Positions 34,495 through 64,000 of a stretch of 64,000 nucleotides of DNA are shown piece after piece. The notes below the pieces were generated by a model. It saw only the letters and a list, made by a program, of their open reading frames with translations. It searched no databases and was not told the DNA's origin. Source of the stretch: Primula veris (Eukaryota > Streptophyta > Magnoliopsida > Ericales > Primulaceae); contig OY821741.1 of the NCBI GenBank assembly GCA_963682055.1, positions 627,501 to 691,500 of the forward strand, written 5' to 3'. Both the position numbers and the translations under genes were made by a program. Numbering within the stretch: position 1 is the stretch's first letter; the number at the start of each line of letters is the position of its first letter.

Positions 34495-37400
34495 CTATAC
34501 GTAGTACTTCTTTAGGTTAGCCACGTTCCAAGAATTCTTTTCCCCTCGGCTGTTGGCGAACAGGACGCTTTTGATTTTGTAAGAGACTGGACTTGTTCGC
34601 TTGACGATTTCGTATGGGCCTTCCCAGGTAGGGCTCAGTTTGCCATGTATTTCGTTGCGGGTATAGACCGTCACTCGTCGCAGCACCAGTTCTCCTACCA
34701 TGAATTCTTTAGATCCTTTTACTCTCTTGTCATAGGTTTGCTTTACGCTTTGTTGGTATTTAGCTAAGGTAAGGGCCGCTATCTCTCGTTTCTCGTCTAT
34801 CATGTCGAGCTCTTCTCTCATTCTTTGTTCATTATTTCCCTGCTCGACCAACGTTGTTCGGAGCATAGGTATCCCGATCTCTGTCGGTATGACGGCCTCA
34901 ACACCGTATGCTAAGCTAAACGGGGTTTCCTTGGTGCCCGTCTTGGGTGTAGTTCGGCACGACCATAAAACGTTGAGTAGCCGCTCGGGCCACCTCCCCT
35001 TTGCTTGTTCAAGGGTGGTCTTGATGCCGTCTAATATGGTTCGGTTTGACACTTCGGCTTGCCCGTTCCCTTGTGGGTATGTCGGCGTCGAATAGAATTT
35101 TTGGATACCGAGTTCCTCGTACCACAGCTGTAAATTGGCATCTTTGAACTGGGTTCCGTTGTCGGCGACTATAGCGTACGGTATTCCGAACCTAGTTACG
35201 ATGTATTCCCAAATGAATTGTTTGACGTTGCTGGCTTTGATTTCTCGGAGGGGTTTAGCTTCGACCCATTTGGTGAAATAATCAGTCGCAACGATCAGAT
35301 ATTCCACATTCCCAGGTGCTCTTGGGAGTTTACCGACCAAATCGATTGCCCATTGAGCGAACGGCCATGGTGCTGATACCGGGGTCATCATAGATGAAGG
35401 GAGTCGTGGTATCTTGGCGAATCGTTGGCACTTGTCGCATCGTTGGACGTATGCATCGGCGTCTCGCTTGATATAGGGCCACCAATATCCTTGGGTCACT
35501 GCCTTGTTTGCAAGGGATCGCCCTTTGATGTGTGCTCCGCAAGATCCTTCGTGGATTTCTTCCAAGACCGGCAGTTGTAGTTCGGTCGGGACGCACAGTA
35601 GATGTGGTCCCCGGTAACTGGATTTGTATAGTTTATCGTCCTCGGATAGCCAGAAGTGAGGAGCTTTTCTTGTAATTTTCAGCGCTTTTATCTTGTCGAC
35701 CGGAAACGTTCCATTTCGCAGATAATGGGTCATGTCCTCCATCCATCCTAGTTCGTACTGTATCGATGTCACCCGGTTTACCCTTTTTATTATGCTCGGG
35801 GTCGGCAGTAGTTCCACTGTGATCGACCGGGTGTCGGTCAATGTTAGTGTCGAGGCTAGGGTGGCCAATGCATCTGCATGTGCATTCTCGGTGCGATTGA
35901 TTCTTACTAACTCGCACTGTTCGAAGGTTGCCATCAAGCTTTGGACTTTCTCTTGGTAGAGGATCATTCTATCATCTTTCGCTTGGTATTCGCCGATGGC
36001 TTGATTGACGATGAGCATGGAGTCTGAACTTGCAATTAAGTGGGAGCATCCGAGGGACGGGGCAATAAGCATGCCATTTATCATGGCCTCGTATTCTGCC
36101 TCATTGTTGGTAGCTCGGAAGCCCAGTTTTATGCTTTTTTCGATGATTGCTCCCTCGCTGGACTTTAGGACGATCCCTGCTCCTGATCCGTCCTTGGTGG
36201 CTGATCCGTCGACATGTATCTGCCAGTGTGATTGTGGAGAGAGTGCCAAAGGCTCGTCATAGCCTTCAGTGAATTCTGCGACGAAATCGGCCAGGACTTG
36301 TCCCTTTATGGCGTGGCGGGGTGCGAACTCGATATGAAATTGGGATAGCTCGACCCCCCAGGCGGCAACTCGGCCGCTAATGTCCGTCCGTCGAAGCGAC
36401 TCTTTAATATGAAATTTTGTGTATACCCGGACCTGATGAGCTATGAAATAGTGTGGCAACTTTCTGGTTGCGACGACCAATGCCAGACATAGCTTTTCCA
36501 AGGGTAGATAACGTGTTTCAGCTTCGACCAGAGTCTTGCTGACGAAGTAGATCGGAAATTGTTCGCGACCTTCTTCTCTCAGGATGACCGCGCTCACAGC
36601 TGTAGAGGAAACTGCTAGGTAACATGCCAGAATGTCTCCTCTGTTCGGCCTTACTAGCAGTGGCAATGTCCTCAAGTACTCTTTGAGATTGTTGAATGAA
36701 GCTTCACATCCCGGGTCCCAGACGAATTTTCTATCCTTCTTGAATGATTCGAAAAATGGCTGTCCCTTATCTGCGGATCGGCTAATGAACCTGCTCAGCG
36801 CGGCCATCATTCCCGTGAGCTCTTGTACCTGTTTCTTATTCTTTGGCGCTGCCAGGTTTCGTAGAGCCGTTATTTGATCGGGATTAGCCTCTATTCCTCG
36901 TCGGCTAACCATATGTCCCAAGAATTTCCCTTTGCTGATGCCAAATGCACACTTGCTCGCATTGAGTTTCAGTTTGTGCTCGCCCAGCGTTCGGAAAACG
37001 TCCCTGATATCTTGAAGGTGGGATGTGGCTCTTTCGCTTTTGACGACCATGTCATCTATGTATACCTCCATTGTTTTCCCTATATGATCTCGACATACCC
37101 TTGTTATCATCCTTTGGTATGTTGCTCCTGCATTGCGTAGGCCGAACGGCATTACCGTATAGCAATAATTTCCCAAAGGTGAGATAAACGAAGTCTTTTC
37201 TTGATCTTCGCGGGCGAGGGGAATTTGATGGTATCCTGAGTACGCGTCAAGGAAGGTCATCCGTTCTGCTCCCGCTATTGCGTCCACCAGTTGATCGATC
37301 CTTGGAAGGGGAAAGTGGTCCCTCGGGCAGGCTTTGTTGAGGTTGGTGAAGTCTATACAGACTCTCTCCTTCCCGTTCTTCTTAGGGACGACGACCGGGT

Positions 37401-37497
37401 TGGACAACCATTTTGGATAGTAAACCTCCCTTATGGCTCCAGCCTCCAATAGCTTTTGTACTTCAGCGATTATAGCTGCTCTGTGCTGTACAAAGAC
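34495..37497 (-). pseudogene. Gypsy pol: reverse transcriptase, dual RNase H, integrase
   Basis: It is open from the frame break near 37497 to the TAG at 34495; the first ATG is at 37449 (984 codons). Reverse transcriptase shows FLDAYSGYHQI and the catalytic YIDD near residue 135. A gypsy RNase H follows, then an archaeal-type RNase H near 415-545 (HVDGSA, NNEAEYEA, SSDS, HADALA). Integrase shows its zinc-binding HHCC region (HEGSCGAH, CDKCQ), then the DDE core (AIDLVG, VADNGTQF, GNGQAEVSNR) near 670-790. The enzymes themselves look unbroken. The upstream protease frame ends at 37470 in another frame, so translation from gag would not reach RT. Confidence 0.9.
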
Positions 37498-38357
37498 TTT
37501 TCTGCTGTATTGGGGTCTAGGCCCGGCATGTCTTTAGGACTCCAGGCGAATTTATCAGTGTTGTTGAGGAGGAATGCTTTCAACTCCTCGGATTCCTGTT
37601 TTGGAAGGTTGTCGCCGAGGAGGAAGTAATGCTCCTCGTCCATATCAGGGATATACACCTTCCTGAGTGTCTCTCCTACTTGTTCTTCGACCACCCTTTC
37701 GGTTTTGGATATTTGGTTGATCAGCTTCTTTGTGCTGGTGGGTTGTTCCACAGTGCTTCGTTGTTTTTGGAGAGTCGCGGTGATGTCTTCGCAGCGTCTT
37801 GAATCTTCTTGACATCCTCTGGCTGTCTCGATCGCTCCCCTATCATTTGGGTATTTGACCTTTTGGTGATAGGTCGAGGGTATGGCCTTCATGGCATGTA
37901 ACCAAGGTCGGCCCAATATTGCGTTGTGCCCGGAGTGGTCGTCGACCACTAAGAACTCCACGGGAACCGACATGGACCCTGTTGTGACACTGAGGACGAT
38001 CTTACCCAACGGTTTGGTCGTTTCGGAGATGAATCCGATAAGTGTGACATTGGTAGGCTGTAGATCTTGCAGCTTGAGTTCCATCTTGTCGAAGAGCTCC
38101 TTGTACATGATATCACAAGAGGCTCCTTGGTTGACAAGTACCCTACTGACTGTGTCTAGGCCGATTTGAACACGGAGGTTAATGGCGTCTCCGTGGGGGT
38201 AAATCACCCCTTCTTCGTCAAGATCCGAGAAAGAAATGGGCGGATGTCGTCGTGGTGTGCATTGTCGTTTAGAGGTCGACGCCTGTGATGTCTTGGCTAC
38301 TTGGCCAAAGTGGGCCAGCTGCCGTTGTCGTGATCGTTCCCCGCCTGGGCCCTTGGG
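37470..38357 (-). pseudogene. Gypsy protease region with catalytic Asp replaced
   Basis: This frame continues in phase after the gag TGA at 38358 and ends at 37470. It has the retropepsin layout, but the active-site loop reads VLVNQGAS, with Asn where the catalytic Asp of this family sits. The downstream ILGRPWLH is the usual flap-to-C-terminal motif. The frame break near 37490 looks like a deletion of several tens of bases between protease and RT. The enzyme is probably inactive. Confidence 0.8.
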
Positions 38358-40361
38358 TCATGACATATGAACGACATTGATCGTTTTGCCTTGCCGGTTG
38401 TCAGATCCCTCGATGGCCAGTTGTTTGCCTTTATTCCCAGCTCCTTTGATGAACTTGGCTAGGTATCCTGCATCGCCCCACTGGTTCATTCTCCATCTCA
38501 GGTTACGGCAGTGCTCAGTGAGATGGCCGTGATCCTCGTGATATGCGCAGAAGAGCTTGGAATCTCTCTGTTTGGGGGGAGAGATGATCGGTTGTGGTCG
38601 GGAATACCAACTTTCCCTGCATATATCCTTGAGGATATCTTCAGCAGACAGGTTGAAAGTGTATCGCAGCTCGACCGGTCCGAAAGTGTTTCGGTGTTCC
38701 CTCTCTTGGGGCCGAACCTGTTGAAATGGCTTGGGTGGCATCGGGTAGGCGAGCTGGAGCGGTTTATGTTCGTTGGTCTGTGTTGGGTATGCGATCTGGA
38801 GCGGTTTGGGCTCTAGTGCTCGTGGTCGCTCTCCCCTGCTATGGACCTCGGGCTCTTTGCCCCTTCTGGTCGGTTGGAATGCTTCTCCCTGGTTATTTCT
38901 AACTCTTTTGCGACCCACCTGTGCCTCGCGGACCGACTCTCTTCTCGGTAGAGTCCGGTTGAGGAAACGCAATTCGTCGTTTTTATCGGTGAGGTGGGTA
39001 CAATAGGCTAGCAGGGAATCAGTGGTTGGGAAGTTTTTGCCTATGAACTTCCTTCTCGCCCAATAGCCATTAGGGATAGAATTGATAAAGTTTTGGATGG
39101 CTATATTATGGGCATATCGTGGAATCTGGTTTGCTACGTCGATAAAATGTATGCAGTAATCGTTGAGCCTTTCATTTGGCATCATCGTCATTTTAAGAAG
39201 GGTTTCGATACTAACCTTCTTTTTCCGATGAGCAGCGTATCGGGTGGAGTACGCTCTTAGCAGTTCTGCCCAGTTTCTAATGGAGCCCCATGGTAAGTTA
39301 TGATACCATGACGAAGCCTCTTGACCCAAGCTGTTTTTGAAAAATTTGCACATCAGTGCATGGTCATCACTCCACAGTTCCATCTTCGTCTTCTAGTGCC
39401 TCAGATGGTCGATAGGGCAACTCTTCCCATCATAGAGCCTGAATTCGGGGATGACGAATCCCATAGGATTGCGGTACCGCGTGATCTGTTCAGCGCACGG
39501 GGTTTCTTGGCATACATTCCAAGCCTGTTGGAACGCGTCATCCGTGACTTGGTAGGGGGGAGGGTATCCTCCCTGATGTGGTGGTGGGCCATATCCCTCC
39601 CCGATCCTGTATTCGGGATATCTATCGTCCTTCGTGTTTGTGTGGACACGTTCCATATGAGTGTTCGGATGGACGATAGTTATTGGGACATTGCCCCCTT
39701 GGTGGGGGACTCTTGTATCGGGTCGCCGACCCGCTGCCTCCAGGACGGCCCTGTAGGCAGAATCTTCCACTTCATGGCGTGGGTCTTTGTCGGGTTGGAT
39801 AACTGGCAATACGATGCCGGCCGCTGTCATGGCCGTCATGCATGCCGCCAGCTGAGCTTGTAGCTGGGTGTAGTTCCTTTCATCGGCTAATGGAACGACA
39901 TGTTGTACCTCCACTGTGGGTGGTGTAATCATCCTCGGAGAATTAGTCGGCAGTCGGGGCGACTGTCCGAGTACATGATCCTCGGGCATGCCAAACTGAT
40001 GGGCCTCGTCCGTTTGTAAACGAGCACCGGAGTTGACCGAGGCCGTAGGCAATGGGACTCTTGAGCTCGGCCCTGCTTGGGACCCGGTTAAGCGTCATCG
40101 TGCACGCCTTAATACGGGCACGTCTTGTTCGTCCTCCGAGGACGAAAGGTGTTCGTCGGCAATCCCTTCGATGAAAGGTCGGGGTGGTTCGACCGGTTGT
40201 TCTTGGTTGACGTAGGAGGTTGTTGGTTGGTTTCCGGATTGGATAGCTTCATATCTGTCGCGGATAGCGAGTAGATCGTCGAGGTCTTGTTGGCTAATTT
40301 GCGTGTTTTGGTTATTGGTCTCTACTATCTCGGGATGGGTTTCCTCTACATTGGTAACCAT
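38358..40361 (-). pseudogene. Gypsy gag with in-frame stops
   Basis: It begins at the ATG at 40361 and stays in one frame to 38358, but is cut by TGA at 40095 and TAG at 39393; the final TGA at 38358 is followed by the protease in the same frame. The middle part holds the retrotransposon gag domain (SSWYHNLP, LLRAYSTRYAAHRKKK). A degenerate zinc knuckle CAYHEDHGHLTEHC is typical of Tat gag. At 40095, CGA to TGA is the simplest origin, a deamination-type change. This copy cannot make full-length gag without readthrough. Confidence 0.85.
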
Positions 40362-40420
40362 TGTCGCTCGTCTGGCAGAGTATTGGTATTCGAATTCTAA
40401 ACTAGTTGGGAACTAGATGA

Positions 40421-40438
40421 TTCCCGGAGACGGCGCCA
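40421..40438 (-). other. Primer-binding-site-like sequence of the gypsy element
   Basis: Two bases inside the 5' LTR the minus strand reads TGGCGCCGTCTCCGGGAA, starting with the TGG expected for pairing to a tRNA CCA end. I do not assign the tRNA with confidence; it is close to, but not identical to, an Asp-type site. Confidence 0.6.
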
Positions 40439-40440
40439 TT

Positions 40441-41009
40441 TGATAAAGCCATAACTTTGGTCGGTCGCGTTAGGCTTTTCAATAATGATATAATGATAAA
40501 TCAACCGTGAATAAATGATACTTCCTGATCTTTATTATTGCTCGGATTATTGCCCTTGTTCGGACTATTACATTTGCTCAGATTAGTATTTCGGTTCTAC
40601 AATTATGCTCGATATAACTATTTGATCTCTCGTCTTGATCTTTCTCCTCTCTTATTCGGTGCTCGGCTGTCTTTTCTCGGTTTATTTTTCGAAGTGATAT
40701 GCTTTGGTTAGTTTCTCTCTTTTTTTAACTTCTCTCTATATTTTTTGGATAGATTTTCTGGTCCTTTTCTAGGAGGGGTAGTTGGCTATTTATAGGCAAC
40801 TGCGCCTTCTAGGATATTGACAAATGTCTTCATCCCAGGGGTTTTTCAGACAAGGGTCCCCCTTTGATTGGGCTTGGGCTTTTGGGTAGTAACACCTCAA
40901 TTCCTATAAAAAGTATGAGATGACCCATTTAAGCGTTGGATACCCAGTTATAAAGTGGGTTGATTATGACCCGAATAAAATATTCGGGTCTGATTTTTAC
41001 GTTCTATCA
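40441..41009 (-). repeat. 5' LTR of the gypsy element (569 bp)
   Basis: Partner of 31415-31983. Followed on the right by the second target duplication ATATG (41010-41014). Confidence 0.95.
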
Positions 41010-41709
41010 ATATGCTTCCTCACCAATGATCCATTGAAAAGCAAAAGTATTTAGAATCATACAGAGGATTGGCATAAAAAAAAACCGAGAAATTGTCCAA
41101 AATCCAAACTATATATATATATATATATATTTACCACAAAAAAAGAGTAAAATAGTAGTAAAAATTAAAAAAAAAAAAAAAATACATAGAATGGTGACTC
41201 ATGGTTTTTTCTAGTATTTCTTTTTATATTCTGGATATTTATTCTGTTAAGTCCCCATCGTGTTTACTTCCTTAATTTTATTATCTTAGAAAATGTCAAA
41301 GTAAATGTCGCCCTAAAACTTCTGTCTACTATATATGCAAGTGTAGCTGGTAAAAAAAAATTAATTTATGTTAATTCTTATTTTGGATTACAGAAACTTA
41401 TACGAACGTGTAGTTGGAGGGAAAAAAGTCTACTAAACTTTGTAACACCGGAATCCGGATTCGGACAGAAAACATCAAAACACTTATTGAAGGTTTCTTT
41501 TAGGCACATTTATATCTTATTTTGGTTTTTTCCTTTATAGCAGTCGATTGTTTGGTTTTTGCCAGTACTTTGTGAATTTTTAAAAAGAAGAGACAGTATC
41601 CGTCCGTGTATTCTGTTTGTGTAAGAAAAAATTACGTATAATCTTTAAAAAAAAAAAGGCTTTTTACAGTCATTCGAATTTTGTTATAATTACTATCATA
41701 TACATGTAC
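41010..41709. other. 3' flank of SRLK-5
   Basis: AT-rich intergenic DNA homologous to 16880-17666 and 53080-53833. It contains a (TA)n tract near 41111-41130 and A tracts. No gene seen. Confidence 0.65.
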
Positions 41710-46373
<4,664 letters not shown>

Positions 46374-47302
46374 TCTTCCCAGAAAAATAAGTATAACCTT
46401 AAATTTATATGATTTTTAGATTATGATTCCGCCACTGCTCTAAAAAATAGTGGCTTTCTTCAAGTTGAGCCTTTTTTATTTGTAAGTTGGCATCTATTAT
46501 TATAGCTAGTCTCTTGAGTTCTTAATATGATAAGTGAGTTGTAAAATGATTGTCCATGTATGCTATTTGCATTATATAATTCAACTAGAATGTTTTTCTT
46601 CTTTTCTACTAATCAGTTTTTGTGTTTGACTTTGCCAAGTATGGTTCCTTTTCAGCTGCTGAAGAAAAATAATGTTGAAAAATCACTTATTTTGATGTTG
46701 AAAAATCACTTATTTTGATGTTGAAAATTCACTTATTTTGATGTTGAAAAAATACTTATTTTTTAATTATGCCGTTTGATTATATCCTATCATGTGAAAG
46801 CTCTAGGAATTTTAGGACTAATAATGCTGCTTCTTTCTTCAACACCTCATCATCATTAAACAATATTTGTCTTTTTCCCAATAGTTTTAACATTTTTGGG
46901 GTAAAAATTTATTCATTTCTCAACTAGTAGTTGGAGGGAAACTTACACGAAACTAATAAGAAATTTATTTTAATTCTTATTTTGGATTACAGAAACTTAC
47001 ACGAACGTGTAGTTGGAGGGAAAAAAGTCTACTAAACTTTGTAACACCGGAATCCGGATTCGGACAGAAAACATCAAAACACTTATTGAAGGTTTCTTTT
47101 AGGCACATTTATATCTTATTTTGGTTTTTTCCTTTATAGCAGTCGATTGTTTGGTTTTTTCCAGTAATTTGTGGATTTTTAAAAAGAAGAAACAGTATCC
47201 GTGTATTCTGTTTGTGTAAGAAAAAATTACGAATAATCTTTAAAAAAAAAGGCTTTTTACAGTCATTCGAATTTTGTTATAATTACTATCATATACATGT
47301 AC
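46374..47302. other. Intergenic region between SRLK-5 and SRLK-6
   Basis: It carries the SRLK-5 promoter side and the SRLK-6 3' flank. It is shorter than the equivalent elsewhere because several hundred bases are missing around 46930, where promoter-type sequence passes directly to 3'-flank sequence. No gene seen. Confidence 0.65.
46672..46764. repeat. 23-bp tandem repeat upstream of SRLK-5
   Basis: The unit ATGTTGAAAAATCACTTATTTTG (written here only by position and core TTGAAAAATCACTTAT) occurs three times plus a partial fourth. SRLK-3 and SRLK-4 have one or two units at the same place. Confidence 0.75.
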
Positions 47303-52105
<4,803 letters not shown>

Positions 52106-52108
52106 TAA

Positions 52109-52422
52109 GTATAATAAGTATAACCTTAAATTTATATGATTTTTAGATTATGATTCCGCCACTGCTCTAAAAAATAGTGGCTATCTTCAAGTTATATAGG
52201 CCTTTTTTGTTTGTAAGTTGGCATCTATTATTATAAGTATAACCTTAAATTCGATCTTTTGCCCAACATTCGATCTTTCCATTCTTCCCAGAAAAATAAG
52301 TATAACCTTAAATTTATATGATTTTTAGATTATGATTCCGCCACTGCTCTAAAAAATAGTGGCTATCTTCAAGTTATATAGGCCTTTTTTGTTTGTAAGT
52401 TGGCATCTATTATTATAACTAG
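52109..52422. repeat. Duplicated 5' flank in front of SRLK-6
   Basis: About 130 bases of SRLK upstream sequence occur twice, 182 bases apart (starting near 52109 and 52291). Between them lie a remnant of the exon-1 start (52263-52293, ATG at 52282) and a third short scrap (ATAACCTTAAATTCG) near 52238. Confidence 0.8.
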
Positions 52423-53833
52423 TCTCTTGAGTTCTTAATATGATAAGTGAGTTGTAAAATGATTGTGCATGTATGCTAATTAATTGCATTTATAATTCAA
52501 CTAGTCTGGTTCTTTTCTACTGCTGAAGAAAAATAGTGTTGAAAAATCACTTATTTTGATGTTGAAAAAATACTTATTTTTTAATAATGCCGTTTGATTA
52601 TATCCTATCATGTGAAAGCTCTAGAAATTTTAGGACTAATAATGCTGCTTCTTTCTTCAACACCTCATCATCATTAAACAATATTTGTCTTTTTCCCAAT
52701 AGTTTTAACATTTTTGGGGTAAAAATTTATTAATTTCTCAACTAGTATTTGCTTATTTGAATTAAACTCCTAATAAAATTTGCAAATCAACAATGAACAT
52801 GTAGAAATAATAGGTGCTTGAACCTACCTATTTCTCTTTATTAAATAATTAAACACAACTATATATAGCATATAACCGAACCTCTTAATTATGAAACTGC
52901 TATAGCCAGAAATCAAATGAATATTTAAATGTTTTGAAACAGTAATTAAGAATATTAGTGCTTTAAGTTTTTTAAGGGGTAAAGATGATTGATGAATACG
53001 GTACAAGAAATACATAGAAAACGAATATATTATTGAGACGAAATGAAAAGAAAATAAGAATCAATGATCCATTTCATAGATATGCGTCCTCGCCAATGAT
53101 CCATTGAAAAGCAAAAGTATTTAGAATCATACATAGGATTGGCATAAAAAAAACCGAGAAATTGTCCAAAATCCAAACTATATATATATATACCACAAAA
53201 AAAAAGAGTAAAATAGTAGTAAAAATTAAAAAAAAAAAATACATAGAATGGTGACGCATGGTTTTTTCTAGTATTTCTTTTTATATTCTGGATATTTATT
53301 CTGTTAAGTCCCCCATCGTGTTGATTTCCTTAATTTTATTATCTTAGAATGTCAAAGTAAATGTCGCCCTAAAACTTCTGTCTACTATATAATACCAAAA
53401 AAAAACTCATAATACCGAATTGAGTCGACAAAAAATTACATCGATCGTATATAGTCCTGTCTACTATATAAGTGTAGCTGGTAAAAAAAAATTAATTTAT
53501 GTTAATTCTTATTTTGGATTACAGAAACTTATACGAACGTGTAGTTGGAGGGAAAAAAGTCTACTAAACTTTGTAACACCGGAATCCGGATTCGGACAGA
53601 AAACATCAAAACACTTATTGAAGGTTTCTTTTAGGCACATTTATATCTTATTTTGGTTTTTTCCTTTATAGCAGTCGATTGTTTGGTTTTTGTCAGTAAT
53701 TTGTCGATTTTTAAAAAGAAGAGACAGTATCTGTGTATTCTGTTTGTGTAAGAAAAAATTACGAATAATCTTTACAAAAAAGGCTTTTTACAGTCATTCG
53801 AATTTTGTTATAATTACTATCATATACATGTAC
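52423..53833. other. Intergenic region between SRLK-6 and SRLK-7
   Basis: AT-rich DNA homologous to 16240-17666. It holds another uninterrupted version of the gypsy target site near 53080 (AGATATGCGTCC). No gene seen. Confidence 0.65.
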
Positions 53834-58682
<4,849 letters not shown>

Positions 58683-60500
58683 CAAAATGTTATACGAAAT
58701 CCTGATTCCGCCACGGCTCTCTAAACAGTTTTTTTTTTTTTCAAGAATCCTTCAAGTAAAGGCGTTATCGATATCTTCTAGTTCCAATCATGACTTCTTG
58801 TGCATCTATTCAAGTCTCTTAATTTCCAAATATGAAAAATGTGAATTGTATGTACGTTTGTTGTATACAATTTAAGTATGATTTTGTTAATGAGATTAAT
58901 GCAATTTTTAAATTTGTTATAATATATATAAATAAATATATAAAATTGGGTTGTTGTACAGTAGAATTCATTTTTTGTATGACTTTACAAGAGCTAAATA
59001 AAGCATAACCAACTTAGCTTCTTTTTTTTTTTTTGACAAAACAAGCCACCCAAATTGACGATTCTATTTTATGTCAAGAAAAAAAAAGATTAGATTATTC
59101 AATATCTTCACCTTCCCATCACTTCCGTTCCTATTTAATTGCCCGTTACGAAACTACGTGTAATTTTGATCGGTCAAGAACTTATATCAAAATTATTGAA
59201 ATGAAATTTTTAAAAGTTGACCATATAATTTAAATGTTAAATTTTATGATTAGATTTAAAAAAAAAACCATTTTGATAATTTTGATATAAATTATAAACC
59301 GATCAAAATTACACATAGTTTCGTAATAAACGGTTAAATAGGAACGGATGGACTATTATTCACCCAATACATTAATTAATCATTCTTCACGTGTAGTTTC
59401 ATTTTTTCTCAAAATATAATGTGTTCCTTATTTTTTTAATAGTGATAGGCCAAAGCTCTTTGAAAGACAGAAGGATATCCTTATAATCATCAAAATTATG
59501 AATTTTTCTATTTTTTATCATGTAATTTCATAATAATATGTTAAAAACGATGATTTATCACATCTCACTTTTTATACTCTAAATTTTGACGACCGGTATC
59601 CCATTTGTGGCTTCCCCCAACTGTGGGCACAAAGAGCATATTAGACTTTTTTTTGGTCTCTTTGTCGCCCAAGATTTGAAATACAATGAGAACAACCAAC
59701 AAACATGCACGATTAATTTTTTATGTTTATGGATATAATACGTTATTACAATGATCATTGGATGTAATATTGCGTAAAATAGTGGGATAAACAGAAAAGG
59801 CTTATTCAAGAAATAAAATGTTGGAACACAACTATTGTGAAAACCCGTAATCGAACTCTTTATCGTGCAGTTCGCAGTGTGTTAATTTGCACGAAACAAA
59901 ATGTTTTCTGTACTATTTTAGTAAGTATATCCACTAAAATAAAATACAAACATTGGAAACGTTGGGGAATAATAACTCTTTTTTATAACAAAGAAAGCGA
60001 CCAATATTAAATATTGTTGTAACTTTAAATAATTATACACCGGAATGGAAGAAATGGCCCATGGGGTGTGATATTAATATTAACTTTTACTTTAAAAAAA
60101 GAAAAAAGAATTAACTTTATAAAAAGTAGGTATTGGATATTAGGTTGAATCAATTAATAAAGTAATATGACATGTAAACATATAAATTTATTTAAAAAAG
60201 ACCAATCCTAATCAAAGATGTTGATTATAAGCTACACACCATTAATAATAGTTGGTCATTAATTGACAACTTTAAAAAATAATGTTGAATGACTTTTCAT
60301 GTTTTTCTAGCTAATTAATAATTTCAGACGGCTCTTTGAAAAATCATTAATTACCCATCAAATTATAAATTCTAATTTTTCTGGTCATACTATGTCTAAA
60401 GCATTAATTACCTCAGGTGAACCATTTTTATGATATTAATAACATAGATATAATAATTACATGTTTAAGTTTTAATTATCTATCAGAAAAAAAGATCCAG
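58683..60500. other. Intergenic region between SRLK-7 and SRLK-8
   Basis: The largest gene-free stretch of the backbone, about 1.8 kb of AT-rich DNA. It contains the SRLK-7 promoter side, a MITE at 59119-59353, and the 3' flank of SRLK-8. Small ORFs here have no recognisable domains. Confidence 0.65.
59119..59353. mobile_element. Stowaway-like MITE
   Basis: About 235 bases with long imperfect terminal inverted repeats. The left arm reads CCGTTCCTATTTAAT and on through ACGAAACTACGTGTAATTTT; the right arm is its inverse (AAAATTACACATAGTTTCGT, then AAATAGGAACGGATGG). The outer CCGTTCC motif resembles Stowaway ends. It has no coding capacity. The exact ends and the TA target are degenerate. Confidence 0.75.
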
Positions 60501-63995
<3,495 letters not shown>

Positions 63996-64000
63996 CTAAA

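Larger units (their letters stand above)
31415..41009 (-). mobile_element. Ty3/gypsy LTR retrotransposon, Tat-like lineage
   Basis: Two 569-bp LTRs (31415-31983 and 40441-41009) begin TGATA and end TATCA, with a 5-bp target duplication ATATG at 31410-31414 and 41010-41014. Coding is on the minus strand in the order gag, protease, RT, RNase H, integrase. Three lineage marks point to Tat: a second, archaeal-type RNase H after the gypsy RNase H, a tandem-repeat region downstream of pol, and antisense ORFs between pol and the 3' LTR. The LTRs show only three differences by eye, so insertion was recent. Gag and pol carry stops and a frame break, so the copy is probably non-autonomous. Confidence 0.93.

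Noticed and set aside
35330..35917. Extra minus-strand ORFs within the gypsy pol region
   Set aside because: They overlap the integrase and RNase H coding frame in other frames and show no domains.
59820..59900. B-box-like GAGTTCGATTAC on the minus strand suggesting a tRNA or SINE
   Set aside because: No matching A box or folded structure was found; a single motif is not enough.

Overview
The window is nuclear DNA of a flowering plant, most likely a eudicot. It is AT-rich, its genes carry short GT-AG introns, and it holds plant-type Ty1/copia and Ty3/gypsy LTR retrotransposons beside a plant-only receptor-kinase family. I do not name a species.

The backbone is a head-to-tail array of eight G-type lectin S-domain receptor-like kinase genes, all on the minus strand and called SRLK-1 to SRLK-8 here from left to right. 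SRLK-1 (1-3549) loses its 3' end at the left window edge. SRLK-2 (4678-9763) and SRLK-3 (10893-16096) are complete. SRLK-4 (17667-30616) is complete but has a 7.75-kb copia element in intron 4. SRLK-5 (41710-46373) is complete. SRLK-6 (47303-52105) is a pseudogene lacking most of exon 1. SRLK-7 (53834-58682) is complete. SRLK-8 (60501-63995) loses its 5' exons at the right edge. The shared plan is: exon 1, signal peptide, B-lectin and start of the S-locus glycoprotein region; exon 2, EGF-like and PAN/apple; exon 3, transmembrane; exons 4-8, an RD-type Ser/Thr kinase. Intact members predict 826-842 residues and are expected at the plasma membrane as surface receptors. No ligand or partner gene is recognisable.

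The array is strongly mosaic. A tandem duplication of about 6.2 kb, with its joint inside exon 2 of SRLK-2, made that gene a chimera. SRLK-5 joins an SRLK-3/4-type exon 1 to SRLK-7-type exons 2-8 at the 5' edge of exon 2. SRLK-4 and SRLK-6 switch type inside exon 7. Ectodomains and kinase tails are thus being recombined between paralogues.

Two LTR elements interrupt the array. A copia element (20062-27814, 5-bp duplication GTACC) sits in the sense direction in SRLK-4 intron 4. A Tat-like gypsy element (31415-41009, 5-bp duplication ATATG) lies between SRLK-4 and SRLK-5. It has an extra archaeal-type RNase H, a tandem-repeat 3' region and two antisense ORFs. Both elements have broken coding regions.

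The most unusual feature is in SRLK-5 and SRLK-7. A 173-180-bp insertion with an 8-bp target duplication lies in the middle of exon 2, and it carries GT and AG placed so that splicing would restore the 520-nt coding length of exon 2 exactly. It looks like a transposon-type insertion that became an intron.
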